Assembly (NCBI GenBank): GCA_023974075.1
Contig: CM043801.1
Coordinates: forward strand, 28,880,504 to 28,944,503
Direction: 5' to 3'
From: Chaenocephalus aceratus
Taxonomy: Eukaryota > Chordata > Actinopteri > Perciformes > Channichthyidae
Length of the DNA stretch: 64,000 nt
Shown: positions 31,256 through 42,253 of the stretch, one piece after another
How the letters are laid out: each line of letters begins with the position of its first letter
Numbering within the stretch: the stretch's first letter is position 1
Translations under genes and position numbers: made by a program
Notes under the pieces: model-generated
The model's input: only the letters and a program-made list of their open reading frames with translations
Database searches by the model: none
What the model was told of the DNA's origin: nothing

Positions 31256-32440
31256 TTGCAGTATCAACACTAATTTGGCTGACTTTTATATTTGATCCAA
31301 TTGGTAGATATGCTGTATTTACACCATAAAGGTGCACAGCTGATATAAAGGGACACCTGGTGGTTAAAGCATGTTATTGAATTTCATTATTTTTATTATT
31401 AGATATTAATAGGATCCCTATAAAGTATATTCATTACTCGTTATTCTCTACTAATAGTTAATTAAAGACTGTATATAATGACTATTTTGCACATCCCGTT
31501 CAAGATTTCAATATTTTCTAAGGTGTATTGACATATCATATAGGCCTACACAACTATGGTGTAGTTCTGCACTGAATGAAAAACTTGGGTCGCAGGTTCC
31601 TCAACAGTGCATTACAAGACATCTATCAATATGTGTGCATACCTCCAGCAATGTTAACTATGTTGAAGCACTTATTTTAACTGATATTATACATAATGTA
31701 TTACTATATGTATGCAGATATTTCATCTCCGGCCTTGTCAGGTATTGAACAATCAATAAATAAAGAATACAGAATTGTTAAATATAAAACACAGAATTTG
31801 TGTGATTATACTAAATGATTTACAAATAAACACCACTGCATTACAACTGTTACACATGCTGATGTAACGCAAATGTTCCAACTTGGGATCAATAAAGTAT
31901 ATCTTATCTTAAGCTGATCGATGGCTATGCCATATTTGCAAAATTTGCCTCTGAACCTTGACAAGTGCATGTTTCAGGCTTATCAATTAATGTAATGTAA
32001 TGTAATGTAATGTTATCAATGAACAAGAGGAGGGGTCACAAACATAAGACCAGCTGTTAAATAAAGCTCTTCTGACCTTAGCTGGCATGTGTGTATATAT
32101 ATATTAATACTGCCCATTATGGGCACAAGCAATTTTCACCCATTTATTAATTATATGTTTTAAATGTGAGTGTTTCCTATCCCCTAAACCTCCAGGGATG
32201 TACACAGTTTAATACTGGCAACTTCTTACTATGGGAAATACGAAAACGTCTTTTAAAACTACAACTCCCAGTAGAGACGTGCCATATAGAGAACATGTTG
32301 CGAAACAGAATAGCCAGCATGTGTAGTTCTGGGGACGGGGTGGGGGAGGGGGGGGACGTGGTGGACCCGTTCAAATCCAGTTTTGGACAGTCTGCCGTGG
32401 TTCCATCCCATTTCAAGTGCTGTTCGAGGCTCGGTAACCC
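31256..32440. other. Intergenic repeats, no gene
   Basis: The right flank of the LINE target repeat (to about 31395), AT-rich DNA, a short LINE-tail-like block (TTGGGATCAATAAAGTATA at 31885) and TGTAA pentamers at 31993. No ORF or splice pattern worth calling. Confidence 0.5.
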
Positions 32441-32479
32441 TCGGAGCACATTCTCCAATCACAGAGCTTGAGGACTATC

Positions 32480-33560
32480 AGGGGGTTTGTCAAACAGAGC
32501 ACATGGTGTAGTCCAAACGATAGCTGGGGATTCTGGGTAGTGTAGTGTCTTCTGCCATCCTTTACTCCGAAAAAAGATTTGTTTCTCCGAATCGAAGGGG
32601 AAAAATACAAAAGCATTGCACACAATTTAAACCAATCAATGTTGTGTAATTAACAAGGATAATCTGGTGTTTTTTAGTCGATGAGTAGTGCAGATATCAC
32701 TGTAAAATCAATCGTCAGTAAGGGGAATATTTACTTCCGGGTGTACAATTCTCCGTTATCCAATGAGAATGGACGCTCTCATTGCCTTTAAGGGCAGTCG
32801 ACACAAACGAATGCCGTGCTTCCATGAGCGTCCATAGAAGCATATGGACATCCCGGAAAGCTGAAAATGGACGCTAAGGGCCCCCCCCTTGCGTTGAAAA
32901 TGGACTCACGGCTCCTACACACGGCGGCGTGCGTTGTGGGAGCAAAGCGTAGCTTCTCTCGAGGTGCTCGTTGCAAAAGTAGAGCAATGTTCTACTTTTG
33001 CCACCTCGACGGAGGCATCAGCCAATCAAATCCCTCGTATGTAAATCTGACAGTACAAGCAGTAGCCAATCAAACCGGGTCTATGTTGGGAGAGCCAGAC
33101 CGCAGTTATTTCCCATATGTAAACAAAAGGAGGAGAAAATGATCGTGGCGGTAGGGAACATACAGGGATACAAACCGGAGGAGCCAGGCATGGGGGGAGG
33201 TGGCAAAGACAGTGGGGGAAACTGGTAGGTTTTCGCTTGTTTGGGGAGTTTATATCCAGTGTATTTCGTTTGAATGGACAGCTAGCAAGCATAGACAGTA
33301 TATTTAGCCAGCATGGATGTAGCATGAATGCTTTGCTTTGTATGTCCGGGGTGGGACATTCATGTGGTTGGTTGTTGGTCGGGCTGCTCGCGTTGACTCC
33401 CCAAGCTCAAGACACGCCCACCACCAAGCGGCAACGCACGCCGCCGTGTGTAGGGGCCGTAAGGCCCCCCCCCCCCTTGCGTTGGAAAAAGCCGGCAGGG
33501 GACTTGACATAACGTCAACATAGGCCGACCTGGGAGTGAGGACGTGTTGCTGTTGACGGT
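32480..33560 (-). repeat. Unclassified repeat, copy 2, inverted and split
   Basis: The reverse complement of copy 1, but with a different block at about 32910-33450. This block is bounded by inverted CTACACACGGCGGCGTGCGT-like sequences (32918-32937 and 33432-33455), so it may be an inserted MITE. Confidence 0.7.
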
Positions 33561-33695
33561 CTTATTATAGGCTACATACATTGGTTGGTTTTGTGGCACA
33601 TTTGTAACGCTGCGCCAACTTGGGCAAGCACGCAGGCAAACTTGAGCGCACACAGGGTGGAAAGGACGGAGTAAGGTTGAGCGATGGGGAGTAAA

Positions 33696-33698
<3 letters not shown>

Positions 33699-33779
<81 letters not shown>
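33699..33779. repeat. (GA)n microsatellite, about 80 bp
   Basis: Pure GA dinucleotides. The poly-Leu-Ser open frames on the opposite strand are artefacts of it. Confidence 0.95.
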
Positions 33780-33780
<1 letters not shown>

Positions 33781-34034
33781 ATGTGCAACGGTCTCTCTCT
33801 GCTTGCGCACAGAGCAGGAGTCAATTTCTCTTCAAAATATAATTGATTGCCAGCCTCCCTTGTCCCTGGCTGGCTTGCTAGCTCGTTGGTAACGTAACTG
33901 ATGTCTTCTAATGTGCCTGCATCTGGCGCTGAGTTGCCATATTCCTTTCATGAACCACTTCCTGATATCCATTGTTGCAGATAAATATAAATGATAATAG
34001 CCAAACTAACCTAGCAAGAGTAAACTGACCAACA

Positions 34035-34460
34035 CATCCTCACTCCCAGGTCGGCCTATGTTGACGTTATGTCAAGTCCCCTGCCGGCTTTTTCCAACGC
34101 AAGGGGGTGGGCCTTAGCGTCCATTTTCAACGCAAGGGGGGGGCCCTTAGCGACCATTTTCAGCTTTCCGGGATGTCCATGTGCTTCTATGGACGCTCAT
34201 GGAAGCACGGCATTCGTTTGTGTCGACTGCCCTTAAAGGCAATGAGAGCGTCGATTCTCATTGGATAACGGAGAATTGTACACCCGGAAGTAAATATTCC
34301 CCTTACGGACGATTGATTTTACAGTGATATCTGCACTACTCATCGACTAAAAAACACCAGATTATCCTTGTTAATTACACAACATTGATTGGTTTAAATT
34401 GTGTGCAATGCTTTTGTATTTTTCCCCTTCGATTCGGAGAAACAAATCTTTTTTCATAGT
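34035..34460 (+). repeat. Unclassified repeat, copy 3
   Basis: Direct orientation relative to copy 1, nearly identical through GAAACAAATCTTTTTTC. After about 34457 the sequence diverges from copy 1. Confidence 0.8.
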
Positions 34461-34884
34461 TTTTTGTTACTTTGTTCTGAAAGCTGAACCTGTTGCTCCT
34501 CACAGAGAGAAGAGGGAAGAGGCTGTGAATTACTTTACATTGTGGATAAGGGTGGATATCCCCCATTGTTCTGTGTGTCAAAATGAAAGACAGCCCACAC
34601 ACCTATCAATCATATCAAACCGTGGGGTCTTATTTCATTATGTGTTGATTTCTATCAACACGTACTGTTGTATCGATGTATAGATTTACTACAGCAAAAG
34701 TATTCTCCGTCGGGACTTCCTGCAACAACGCCACGCCGTTATCTTGATTCTGATTGGCCAGAAGACATTATCAAAGATGTTCTATTGAGAAGATGATCAC
34801 TACGTGACAAAAGTTTTCAAACCGTTTCTAGTCTTCGGTATTTACTGCTGTCTGTGCAATTTACTCTGCGCGAGTTGGCGGACT

Positions 34885-34979
34885 TTATTTAGCTTACTTT
34901 AAAATCATTTTTCATGGTGGGGCTAAGCCATTTCTTGGTATGGCTGTAGCCTACCCCAGTATACCCTGGCGCCGCCACT
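34885..34979 (-). mobile_element. hAT-type terminus
   Basis: The minus strand begins CAGTGGCGGCGCCAGGGTAT, a frequent hAT end in fish. The matching other end was not found. Confidence 0.5.
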
Positions 34980-35245
34980 GAACATAATAATAAAACAATT
35001 ACAATGTTGTATTCAGCCCTGATTAAAACAGCGGGCCCAAATCCTGGATGGGTGGGCCCAAATTCTGGATGGGCGGGCCCGGCCCCATGGGGCCCGCCCG
35101 TGACGCCGGGTCTGGAGCACGCACACACGCAATGACATTATTACCAAGTCACTGACGCTATACTATGCGAGTGCCCTAGAGGGCGCCAGAGCGCCGTGAT
35201 GCGCCTGTTTGATCGATGCCAGAAGCGCAGGTAACGGTCATCACA

Positions 35246-35318
35246 ATGGCCAAGCAACCAGGAGGACATAGCGATCTGAGGGACTTCATATTTAAAAATA
35301 CTAAAAATAACATTTCAG
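35246..35318 (+). pseudogene. First coding exon of a hAT-like gene (interrupted)
   Basis: ATG at 35246 opens 24 codons (MAKQPGGHSDLRDFIFKNT) up to a donor GTAAG at 35319. The Harbinger insertion begins 31 bp later, in the intron. The C-terminal hAT dimerisation block at 41284-41457 is on the same strand beyond that insertion, so both probably belong to one element. The catalytic middle is absent. Confidence 0.55.
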
Positions 35319-35629
35319 GTAAGTCAAGAGTCAGTAATCTTAGTCCTTAAGGCCCTGACACACCGAGCAGTCACCAGAGGACTCGCCGACGCCGACGTCG
35401 GCTGTTGCGTCGCGGTGTTCTCCTGCGTCTTGGCCATGTGTCGCACGGGAACACACCGCAAAGACTTCAGTGCGTGAGTGGCAATAATAATAATAACAAT
35501 GTGCCTACATAACTGTCAATTGCAGCCCTAGCATTAGTATTGGTTATAGTAACAGCTACAACATTAAAATACTTCTAGGCAGATTGAGGAGGATAATGGG
35601 AGAATGAACAGAGAAACATCCATCCAATA

Positions 35630-35710
35630 ATAACTTTATTTGTATCGCACCTTTCATACAGGGGATTGCAGTTCAAAGTGCTTTACATCAGTAAGAAATA
35701 AGATATAAAA
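35630..35710 (-). mobile_element. LINE 3'-end fragment
   Basis: Similar to the 3' UTR of the LINE at 1370 (tttattt...gcaccttt...agtgctttaca). Only the tail is present, 5'-truncated. Confidence 0.5.
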
Positions 35711-35769
35711 TCAGTGTACTGTAAAACAAGCAGCAAGAGCAAAGCATAAAGTGGGATCAAATAATGCAG

Positions 35770-35771
<2 letters not shown>

Positions 35772-35807
<36 letters not shown>
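35772..35807. repeat. (TA)n microsatellite, Tc1 target
   Basis: TA dinucleotides continue on the other side of the Tc1 element at 39520-39531. Confidence 0.85.
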
Positions 35808-35810
<3 letters not shown>

Positions 35811-36188
35811 TTGCAAGAAAAAGTATGTGAACCCTTTGGAATTACCTGGATTTCTGCATAAATTGGTCATAAAATGTGTTCTGATCTTCGTCTAAGTCAT
35901 AACAACAGACAAACACAGTCTGCTTAAACTAATACCACACAAACAATGATATGTTTTCATGTTTTTATTGAACACACCATGTAAACATTGACAGTGCAGG
36001 GTGGAAAAAGTATGTGAACCCCTAGGCTAAAGACTTCTTCAAGAGCTAATTGGAGTCAGGAGTCAGCCAACCTGGAGTCCAATCAATGAGACGAGATTGG
36101 AGGTGTTGGTTAAAGCTGCCCTGCCCTATAAAAAATACACACCAGTTTTGAATTTGCTATTCTTAAGAAGCATTGTCAGATGTGAACC

Positions 36189-36659
36189 ATGCCTCGCACA
36201 AAAGAGCTCTCAGAAGACCTACGATTAAGACTTGCATAAAGCTGGAAAGGGTTCCAAAAGTATCTCTAAAAGCCTTGATGTTCATCAGTCCACGGTAAGA
36301 CAAATTGTCTATAAATGGAGAAAGTTCAGCACTGTTGCTACTCTCCCTAGGAGGGGCCGTCCTGTAAAGATGACTGCAAAAGCACAGCGCAGAATGCTCA
36401 ATGAGGTGAAGAAGAATCCTAGAGTGTCTGCTAGAGACTTAAAGAAATCTCTGGCACATGCTAACATCTCTGTTGAGGAATCTACGATACGTAAAACACT
36501 GAACAAGAATGAAGTTCATGGGAGGACACCACGGAGGAAGCCACTGCTGTCCAGAAAAAACATTGCTGCACGTTTGAAGTTTGCAAAAGAGCACCTGGAT
36601 GTTCCACAGCAGTACTGGCAACATATTCTGTGGACAGATGAAACCAAAGTTGAGTTGTT
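36189..36659 (+). pseudogene. Tc1 transposase N-terminal half
   Basis: ATG at 36189 gives [16 protein letters not shown] then a stop; after a frameshift the frame continues from 36232 as [20 protein letters not shown]. It has two helix-turn-helix regions (about 36240-36480), the basic GRPVKMTAK linker, and WTDETKVELF with the first catalytic Asp, where another element interrupts. The continuation FGRNTQRYVWR is at 39453. The other two catalytic residues are absent. Confidence 0.85.
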
Positions 36660-39452
36660 CCCCAGTGAGATGATAGTGAACTGTTCATGAACTTGTCATG
36701 AAAAGTTCATGAAATATCAGTGAACCATATTCATGAACAGCTCATAAACAGCTCATAAACAGCTCATAACAAAGTTGATGAACTGTTCATGAAAGTGACA
36801 TGAACATTAAATGGCACTAGGGCAGTTCATGAACTACTCATGAAACTCCTGTGCTGGAATGGTTCATGAACAATTCATGGAATATGGTTTTAGGCAGGTT
36901 CATGAACAATTCATGAAATGGAGTTTTCAGTGAGTGTGTAGGGATATTCAGTTTTCAACCAAGAACATTTCAAGAATTGTTCATGAACATATCAAGCACT
37001 GTTCATAACAACTTCATGAACCATTCATGAACAGTTCATACCCAGTCACTGAATATAATTCAATGGCTGGCTATGAACTGTTCATGAACTGTTCATGTAC
37101 ATGAACTGTTCATGAACCATTGACTGTGGGTCAATTGGCAACCATAGAAAACAACAATTATGTCAATCACAATGGAACTTTACTCAAATTAACAAACAAA
37201 CAAACATACATGTATACAGGTGGAGCACTACAATTAATCCTATCACTATTTGAAGCAGTTCTTGACACTCAGCTGCACAACAAATGTTGTTACGGGTCCC
37301 AAAAGCTTGGGTACCACAGCAACAATAAATTATTTCTGTAGAAAACAGAAAAATGCAGCAGCAATAATTATACACAGGATCCGGTTGATCGTCTGGAATG
37401 CTTCTTATTCAAAATTCAAAGTACACAGTTACATTCAAATAGCTGAACTTTACAAACATCACATTTCTCCATTTAAGTTATCTGTCTGTCACAGTCAATT
37501 ACTGTATCTCAAGGAGAAATTCAACATAGTCAATATAAATTATTACATTACATTGCATTTAGCTGACGCTTTTATCCAAAGCGACTTACAATAAGTGCGT
37601 TCGACCAACAAAATACAAACTTGAAGAAAACAGAATCATATAAGTCCATCAGGTTTCATAGAGAAAAAACATTTCAAGTGCTACTCAACTGGCTTTAGGT
37701 AAGCCAGTCCATAAGTGCTTTGTTAATAGTTATATTGCTCGAAGTGGAGTCGAACGAGATGAGTTTTCAGTCTGCGCCGGAAGGTGTGTAAGCTTTCTGC
37801 TGTCCTGATGTCAATGGGGAGCTCATTCCACCATTTTGGAGCCAGGATAGCAAACCCACATGTTTTTGCTGATGGGAACTTGGGTCCCCTTCGCAGCGAG
37901 GGTGCAGCGAGCCGTTTGGTTGATGCAGAGCGGAGTGCACGTGCTGGGGTGTACGGTTTAACCATGTCCTGGATGTAGGAAGAGCCAGATCCATTCTCAG
38001 CATGGTACGCAAGTACCATTGTCTTGAAGTGGATTCTAGCAGTTACCGGAAGCCAGTGGAGGGAGCGGAGGAGCGGTGTGGTGTGGGAGAATTTAGGAAG
38101 GTTGAAGACCAGACGAGCCGCTGCATTCTGGATGAGCTGCAGAGGTCGGATGGCACATGCAGGTAGACCAGCCAGGAGGGAGTTGCAGTAGTTTAGGCGT
38201 GAGATGATGAGAGCCTGGACCAGAACCTGCGTCGCTTTCTGGGTCAGCTGGGGACGCATCCTCCTGATGTTGTAAAGCGTGTATCTGCAGCAGCGGGTTG
38301 TAGCAGCTATGTTTGCAGTGAAGGACAGGTTGTTATCTATAAACACATAACGCTATCAAATAATACTTTCTATCAATATATCTATCTTTACCAAATATAA
38401 CATATTATGGAGATCACAAAAATACACTGTCAATGTTAATAAACAAAAAACAAGGCAATGTGCCTGCAAGACTTCACTCAGGTAAACAACACATATTACC
38501 CGTGCGCAGCAGCTAACCTGCCTGCGAGCCTTCGCTCAGGTCACATTTACCCAGGCGCGGCTGAAGCCCGCGAAAATGGCATCTATTGTTGCCGACAGTT
38601 TAGTATTTTTAAAATACCGTTACTATGTCAAACATGCTCAAAACCTTCTGACACACTCTCCTAAACATCTCCAACATCATATCTAATTCACACAAGTTAA
38701 CATCGATCATTTTCATTATGTACTGACCTGTAGAAAACAGAAAAGTGGAGCAGCAATAATTATACACAGGATCCGGTTGATCGTCTGGATTGCTTCTGAG
38801 GAGGGGGCGGAAGTGTCCCCCCTAAGATAACCCAGATGTCACCGCTCACCTGCCAAAGGTTCCACCTTGTCGCTACTTACTCGTACTGCTTCTCAAACAG
38901 TACAGATAAACCATAAAATGATATGAATGTCACCAAAATAAATACAGATAATGTTCAGTTTCAAATTCACTATTGTTTTGTTTTAAGATTAAAAGTTTTA
39001 AAAAAGAAAGAAATGTTCAAATAGTAGATGAATATTCAAGAGGTCTTTAAAAACATCACACTGATCATCAAAAGTTCATAAAATGCTCATGAATATTCCA
39101 AAATATTCTGAATTTGCCACAATCATCCAAAATTCATGAAATGCTCATAGTCATGAAAAGTTCATGAAATACTCATGCAAACTTTTTGGGGTTTTAATTA
39201 TAATGTTGTGATTGGCTGGATCATGAAAAGTTCATAAATTGCTCATAAAAGTCTGTCATGAGCAAAACAGGAACTTTATATGAATGAACAATGTTCATAA
39301 AAATGTCATGAACTGCTCTTTAAAATGGTTCATGAGCATTTTAAGAATTTTGGTTCATGAACATGACAAGTGAACATATAATGAGTTGTTCATGAATGTT
39401 TCATGAGTGCTCATGAACAGCTCATAAAGTCATGAACTCCATCTCGCAGGGG
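36660..39452. mobile_element. DNA transposon with TTCATGAA palindrome arrays
   Basis: Ends CCCCAGTGAGATG and (reverse complement) CCCCTGCGAGATG are inverted repeats. The target duplication is at most TT. The subterminal zones 36675-37110 and 39050-39440 contain at least 15 copies of the 8-bp palindrome TTCATGAA plus variants. It interrupts the Tc1 transposase codon series at VELF/FGRN. Inside lie an L2 fragment (37543-38342) and a 65-bp direct repeat (37338-37404 and 38731-38797). No transposase; superfamily unknown. Confidence 0.75.
37543..38342 (-). mobile_element. 5'-truncated L2-type LINE fragment
   Basis: The minus strand holds the L2 tail (37543-37600) and a 207-codon open frame (37723-38346) of the C-terminal domain: SFTANIAATTRCCR, SRLNYCNSLLAGLP, QLIQNAAARLVFNLPKFS, then FRRRLKTHLVRLHFEQ. 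No RT palm. It provides the uninterrupted 3' UTR used to define the MITE at 7713. Confidence 0.9.
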
Positions 39453-39779
39453 TTTGGAAGGAACACACAACGCTATGTGTGGAGAATCCAAAGGGTTCAC
39501 ATATTTTTTCTTTCAACTGTATATATATATATTAATCCCAACAGGCCACCTTGTTTATGGTTTGATTCAGTTTTAGTAGAATATAAAATACATGAATGAA
39601 TGATGAAATGAGCACAAAATGCAGACATACTATAATTATATTGAGGTACTTGAGACTAATCCTGCAACTGTATAGTTCTGCTCCACAACAGTTCGAGAAT
39701 GAAGAAACCATCACGTATGAAAGGCTACATGTGAATAGAGGGGCAGAAAAACGGCTTTCACATTTACATTTCAATCTTG

Positions 39780-40866
39780 AACAATGAACAGCAGTAGACA
39801 GTATCTCATTTAGTATCATCATCCTGCGCTTCGCCGGAGGCCTTCGAGTGCTGAGTGTGCTTGGCCTCTCTCCGAGCGGTGCCGGTGTGGTGCAGATGGT
39901 GGATTCTGCCAGGGGAGTGCAGGGCTCAGCATCAAAGTGGAAGGACTCCTCGGTGGTGCTGGTCGAGGTTTCACTGCTGGTGACACCGGGGGTTGATTCT
40001 GCAGCCACCGGACGTACAAACACTACAAAATATAATCAAGACATATTTTATCATGTATTATTATAGGTTAAGATACAAGCGTTATTGAACCCATGGTGAA
40101 TTTCATAAGCTACCCAGCAGTATATAATGTAATTTCAATTAGCTCCTCCTTTACCAACTGCAACATTAAGGTGATGAGCACATCAATAATTATAATACAA
40201 TAATATATATATATTATTCTGTTATTGTTATATGTAACACTGTAACCACCAAATGAATGAAAATAATGTTTTTGTAAATGAAAGAAGCAAGAAACACTTA
40301 TTTGTACTCAACAAATAAAATAGTTACCGTGACGGTGAGGTTCGAAGGACTCTCCTTCCTTCGTGTGTAGGGCTCTAAAAACTGAAGCCTGGTTATGATC
40401 CACTGCTGTCTGCCAGTCCTTTGTGCTCCACAACTACCCGAAGGGGCAAGTCTCCTGTACCGGGTGTACTGGGTTCGCAGAGAATCCCACTTCTTACGAT
40501 GTAAGCATTGTGGCTAGTTAGCATGTCCAATTCATAGCTAGCAACAGCTAGCAACAGCTAGCAACAAGATAACAACAGCTAGCAACAAGATAACAACAAA
40601 ACACAAGGTTGAAATAACAAATTACATTTCACGTTAACGTCACTGTACGCTGGCAAACAATAAAAAGCCAACGGTATCTACTGAAGAGCTCAATTGATGA
40701 AAAAGATAATCTTACCCGAGAAACCAAGTTGCGTTTCAATCTCTCGCCAGAGTCCGGTTTTCACTACTCGGTTCGAGTACCTTTTCTCTGTGATGTCGTA
40801 CAGAGCTGGCCTCTCCTGGATCAATGTGATGAGCAGATCTTCATTTCCGTCATTCCAGATCGCCAT
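39780..40866 (-). CDS. MADF-domain protein of the Harbinger element (exons approximate)
   Basis: Exon 1 (40716-40866, ATG at 40866) encodes the first half of a MADF domain: NEDLLITLIQERPALYDITE, then GLWREIETQLGFS. Exon 2 (about 40328-40495) continues with KKWDSLRTQYTRYRRL and FLEPYTRRKESPSNL. Exon 3 (40022 downward) is Ser/Thr/Pro-rich, then KRRMMILNEILS; its end is unclear, between 39532 and 39830. MADF/Myb-like proteins are the DNA-binding partners of Harbinger transposases. The splice phase between exons 1 and 2 is not clean, so the gene model is approximate and may be decayed. Confidence 0.65.
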
Positions 40867-41005
40867 GATGAGATTACAATGAATAGCAGTCTGTGTGTGC
40901 CTTCTTAAATCATTTGTTTACGTCCCTCACTTCCGTTTCGCTTCTCATGCACTGATTCGCTAGCTGAACAGCCAATCGGAGTGATTGTTTGGTCCGACTG
41001 CCAGA

Positions 41006-41051
41006 CCCGATGCATGGCCGATTCAACATGTTGAATCGGCCATGCATCGGG
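41006..41051. repeat. Perfect 46-bp palindrome
   Basis: The arms 41006-41028 and 41029-41051 are exact reverse complements with no spacer, centred in CAACATGTTG. Weaker symmetry continues to about 40992-41066. It lies near the right end of the Harbinger element. Confidence 0.9.
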
Positions 41052-41283
41052 ACAGGCAGTCCAAATAAGGCGTGTCACGGTCGACGGTGCGGGACACACC
41101 AAATTGAGTTTGGGCGACAGGACACGCTTCGTCTCCCGACTTAAGAAAACAGCCGAAATCGGCCTGGTGTGTCAGGGCCTTTACTCATTACTTTAGTCAC
41201 CAAAGGTGGAATATATGGACATAAGCAGCAATAACAACTTAGTTTGGAGTTTAGCTACGTTTTTCTCTCGTGTTAGCTAGCTG

Positions 41284-41457
41284 GTAAGACTCAAAACTGT
41301 TGATGAAATGATACCACCAGCACCAGAAGAGCTGAAACCCCTCCTTCAAGCAGTGAACACTCTGGTCATCTCCACAACTGAGTGTGAACGTGGGTTTAGT
41401 CAGATGAACATTTTAACCACAACTAGAAGCTCCCTAGAGGTAAAAAGCATGTCAGCC
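41284..41457 (+). pseudogene. hAT transposase C-terminal dimerisation block
   Basis: The frame reads EELKPLLQAVNTLVISTTEC, then ERGFSQMNILTTTRSSLEVK, the conserved hAT C-terminus of SCAND3/ZBED-like fish elements. It is cut by the DIRS fragment at about 41458. It pairs with the 5' exon at 35246 across the Harbinger insertion. Confidence 0.75.
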
Positions 41458-41458
41458 T

Positions 41459-42200
41459 TGGTAGGCGGTTAGCAGCGAGGACACGTTCAGGGCCCTGGCG
41501 GACAGCGCTGCCGCTTTGTAGGACTTTTCAGTCATTGTAGACTGAAAGCGGTCCGCCTTTGCTGGCAGCGTGGGGTTCCTGCTCGGTGAGGGGCCCACCT
41601 TCGGTAGATTGTGGGCCGCCACCAGCGGTTCCATGGGCGTTATGCGGAGCAGGCCGAGCCTCTCCATTCCATCGCAGTCCAGGGAGGAGGCACCCTGGAT
41701 TGGGACCTTGTTGCTGAAGGGCCGGTCTTTCCACGAGACCGACACTTCATCCAACATTTCTGGAAAAACCGGGAGGAGTTGCTTCCCTTTGCCCGCTGTT
41801 TGGGGAAGATGCTTCCCCTCGTAGCGGGACCTGGAGGTCTCCTTGGCCATTTCAGGCCACGGAACATTGAGTCTGACCGCAGTGCGTTTGCACACGGCCT
41901 GCAGGTCCATGCTCAGACCGGGCGAAGCTGGTGTGCTGTCGCCCGGGAGAGCAGCCCTCGCTCCAGGCTTTGCAGCCTGGGCCGATGACATGAAGGTGTC
42001 CTCTTCTTGTTCATCTGACTCGGACAGGAGGAACGCCAGGGCGTCCTCCTCATCGTCCTCCTCATAATCCAACTCGAGGACATCCTCCGCGGGTGAGACC
42101 ATGGTGAGGTCTAACCGGGAGCCCCAGCTTGGTAAAGCGCGGGAATCCGTTCCCGCGTGTCTTGTCGTCACCGGGTCCCGGCCTGCCAGGGCGCGGGATG
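41459..42200 (-). pseudogene. DIRS gag fragment, second copy
   Basis: A 239-residue open frame (41452-42171) closely resembles residues of the 11229-12857 gag: DLTMVSPAEDVLELDY, DEQEEDTFMSSAQAAKPGA, DEVSVSWKDRPFSNK, ALNVSSLLTAYQ. The Cys/His N-terminus and the C-terminus are missing. Two tandem TGTTGTTGCTTACG units follow at 42207-42236. It is inserted in, or truncates, the hAT gene on its left and is bounded by the retroviral element on its right. Confidence 0.85.
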
Positions 42201-42253
42201 TTGTTGCTTACGAATGTTGTTGCTTACGTAGTAGAAATCCAAAAAATAGGTAC

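Larger units (their letters stand above)
35808..39519 (+). mobile_element. Tc1-like transposon, deleted and interrupted
   Basis: The ends CAGTTGCAAGAAAAAGTATG and (reverse complement) CAGTTGAAAGAAAAAATATG continue as TGAACCCTTTGGA in both. TA flanks both ends. The left part to 36659 holds the transposase N-terminus. The right part is only 39453-39519, going straight from the middle of the gene to the TIR. The copy was therefore internally deleted as well as split by the element at 36660-39452. Confidence 0.85.
35350..41180 (-). mobile_element. PIF/Harbinger-type DNA transposon with MADF gene, TTA duplication
   Basis: The ends AGGCCCTGACACACC and its reverse complement are perfect for 15 bp. 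TTA lies on both sides (35347-35349 and 41181-41183), the usual Harbinger target. The interior has MADF-protein exons on the minus strand. I find no DDE transposase, so the copy is non-autonomous. It carries a Tc1 insertion at 35808-39519. Confidence 0.85.

Noticed and set aside
33360..33824. Open frame with poly-(Leu-Ser) on the minus strand
   Set aside because: It is the translation of the (GA)n microsatellite and flanking repeats; no domain or splice support.
36675..37110. CRISPR-like array of TTCATGAA repeats
   Set aside because: Irregular spacing, 8-bp palindromes and a eukaryotic genome; they are subterminal repeats of a transposon.
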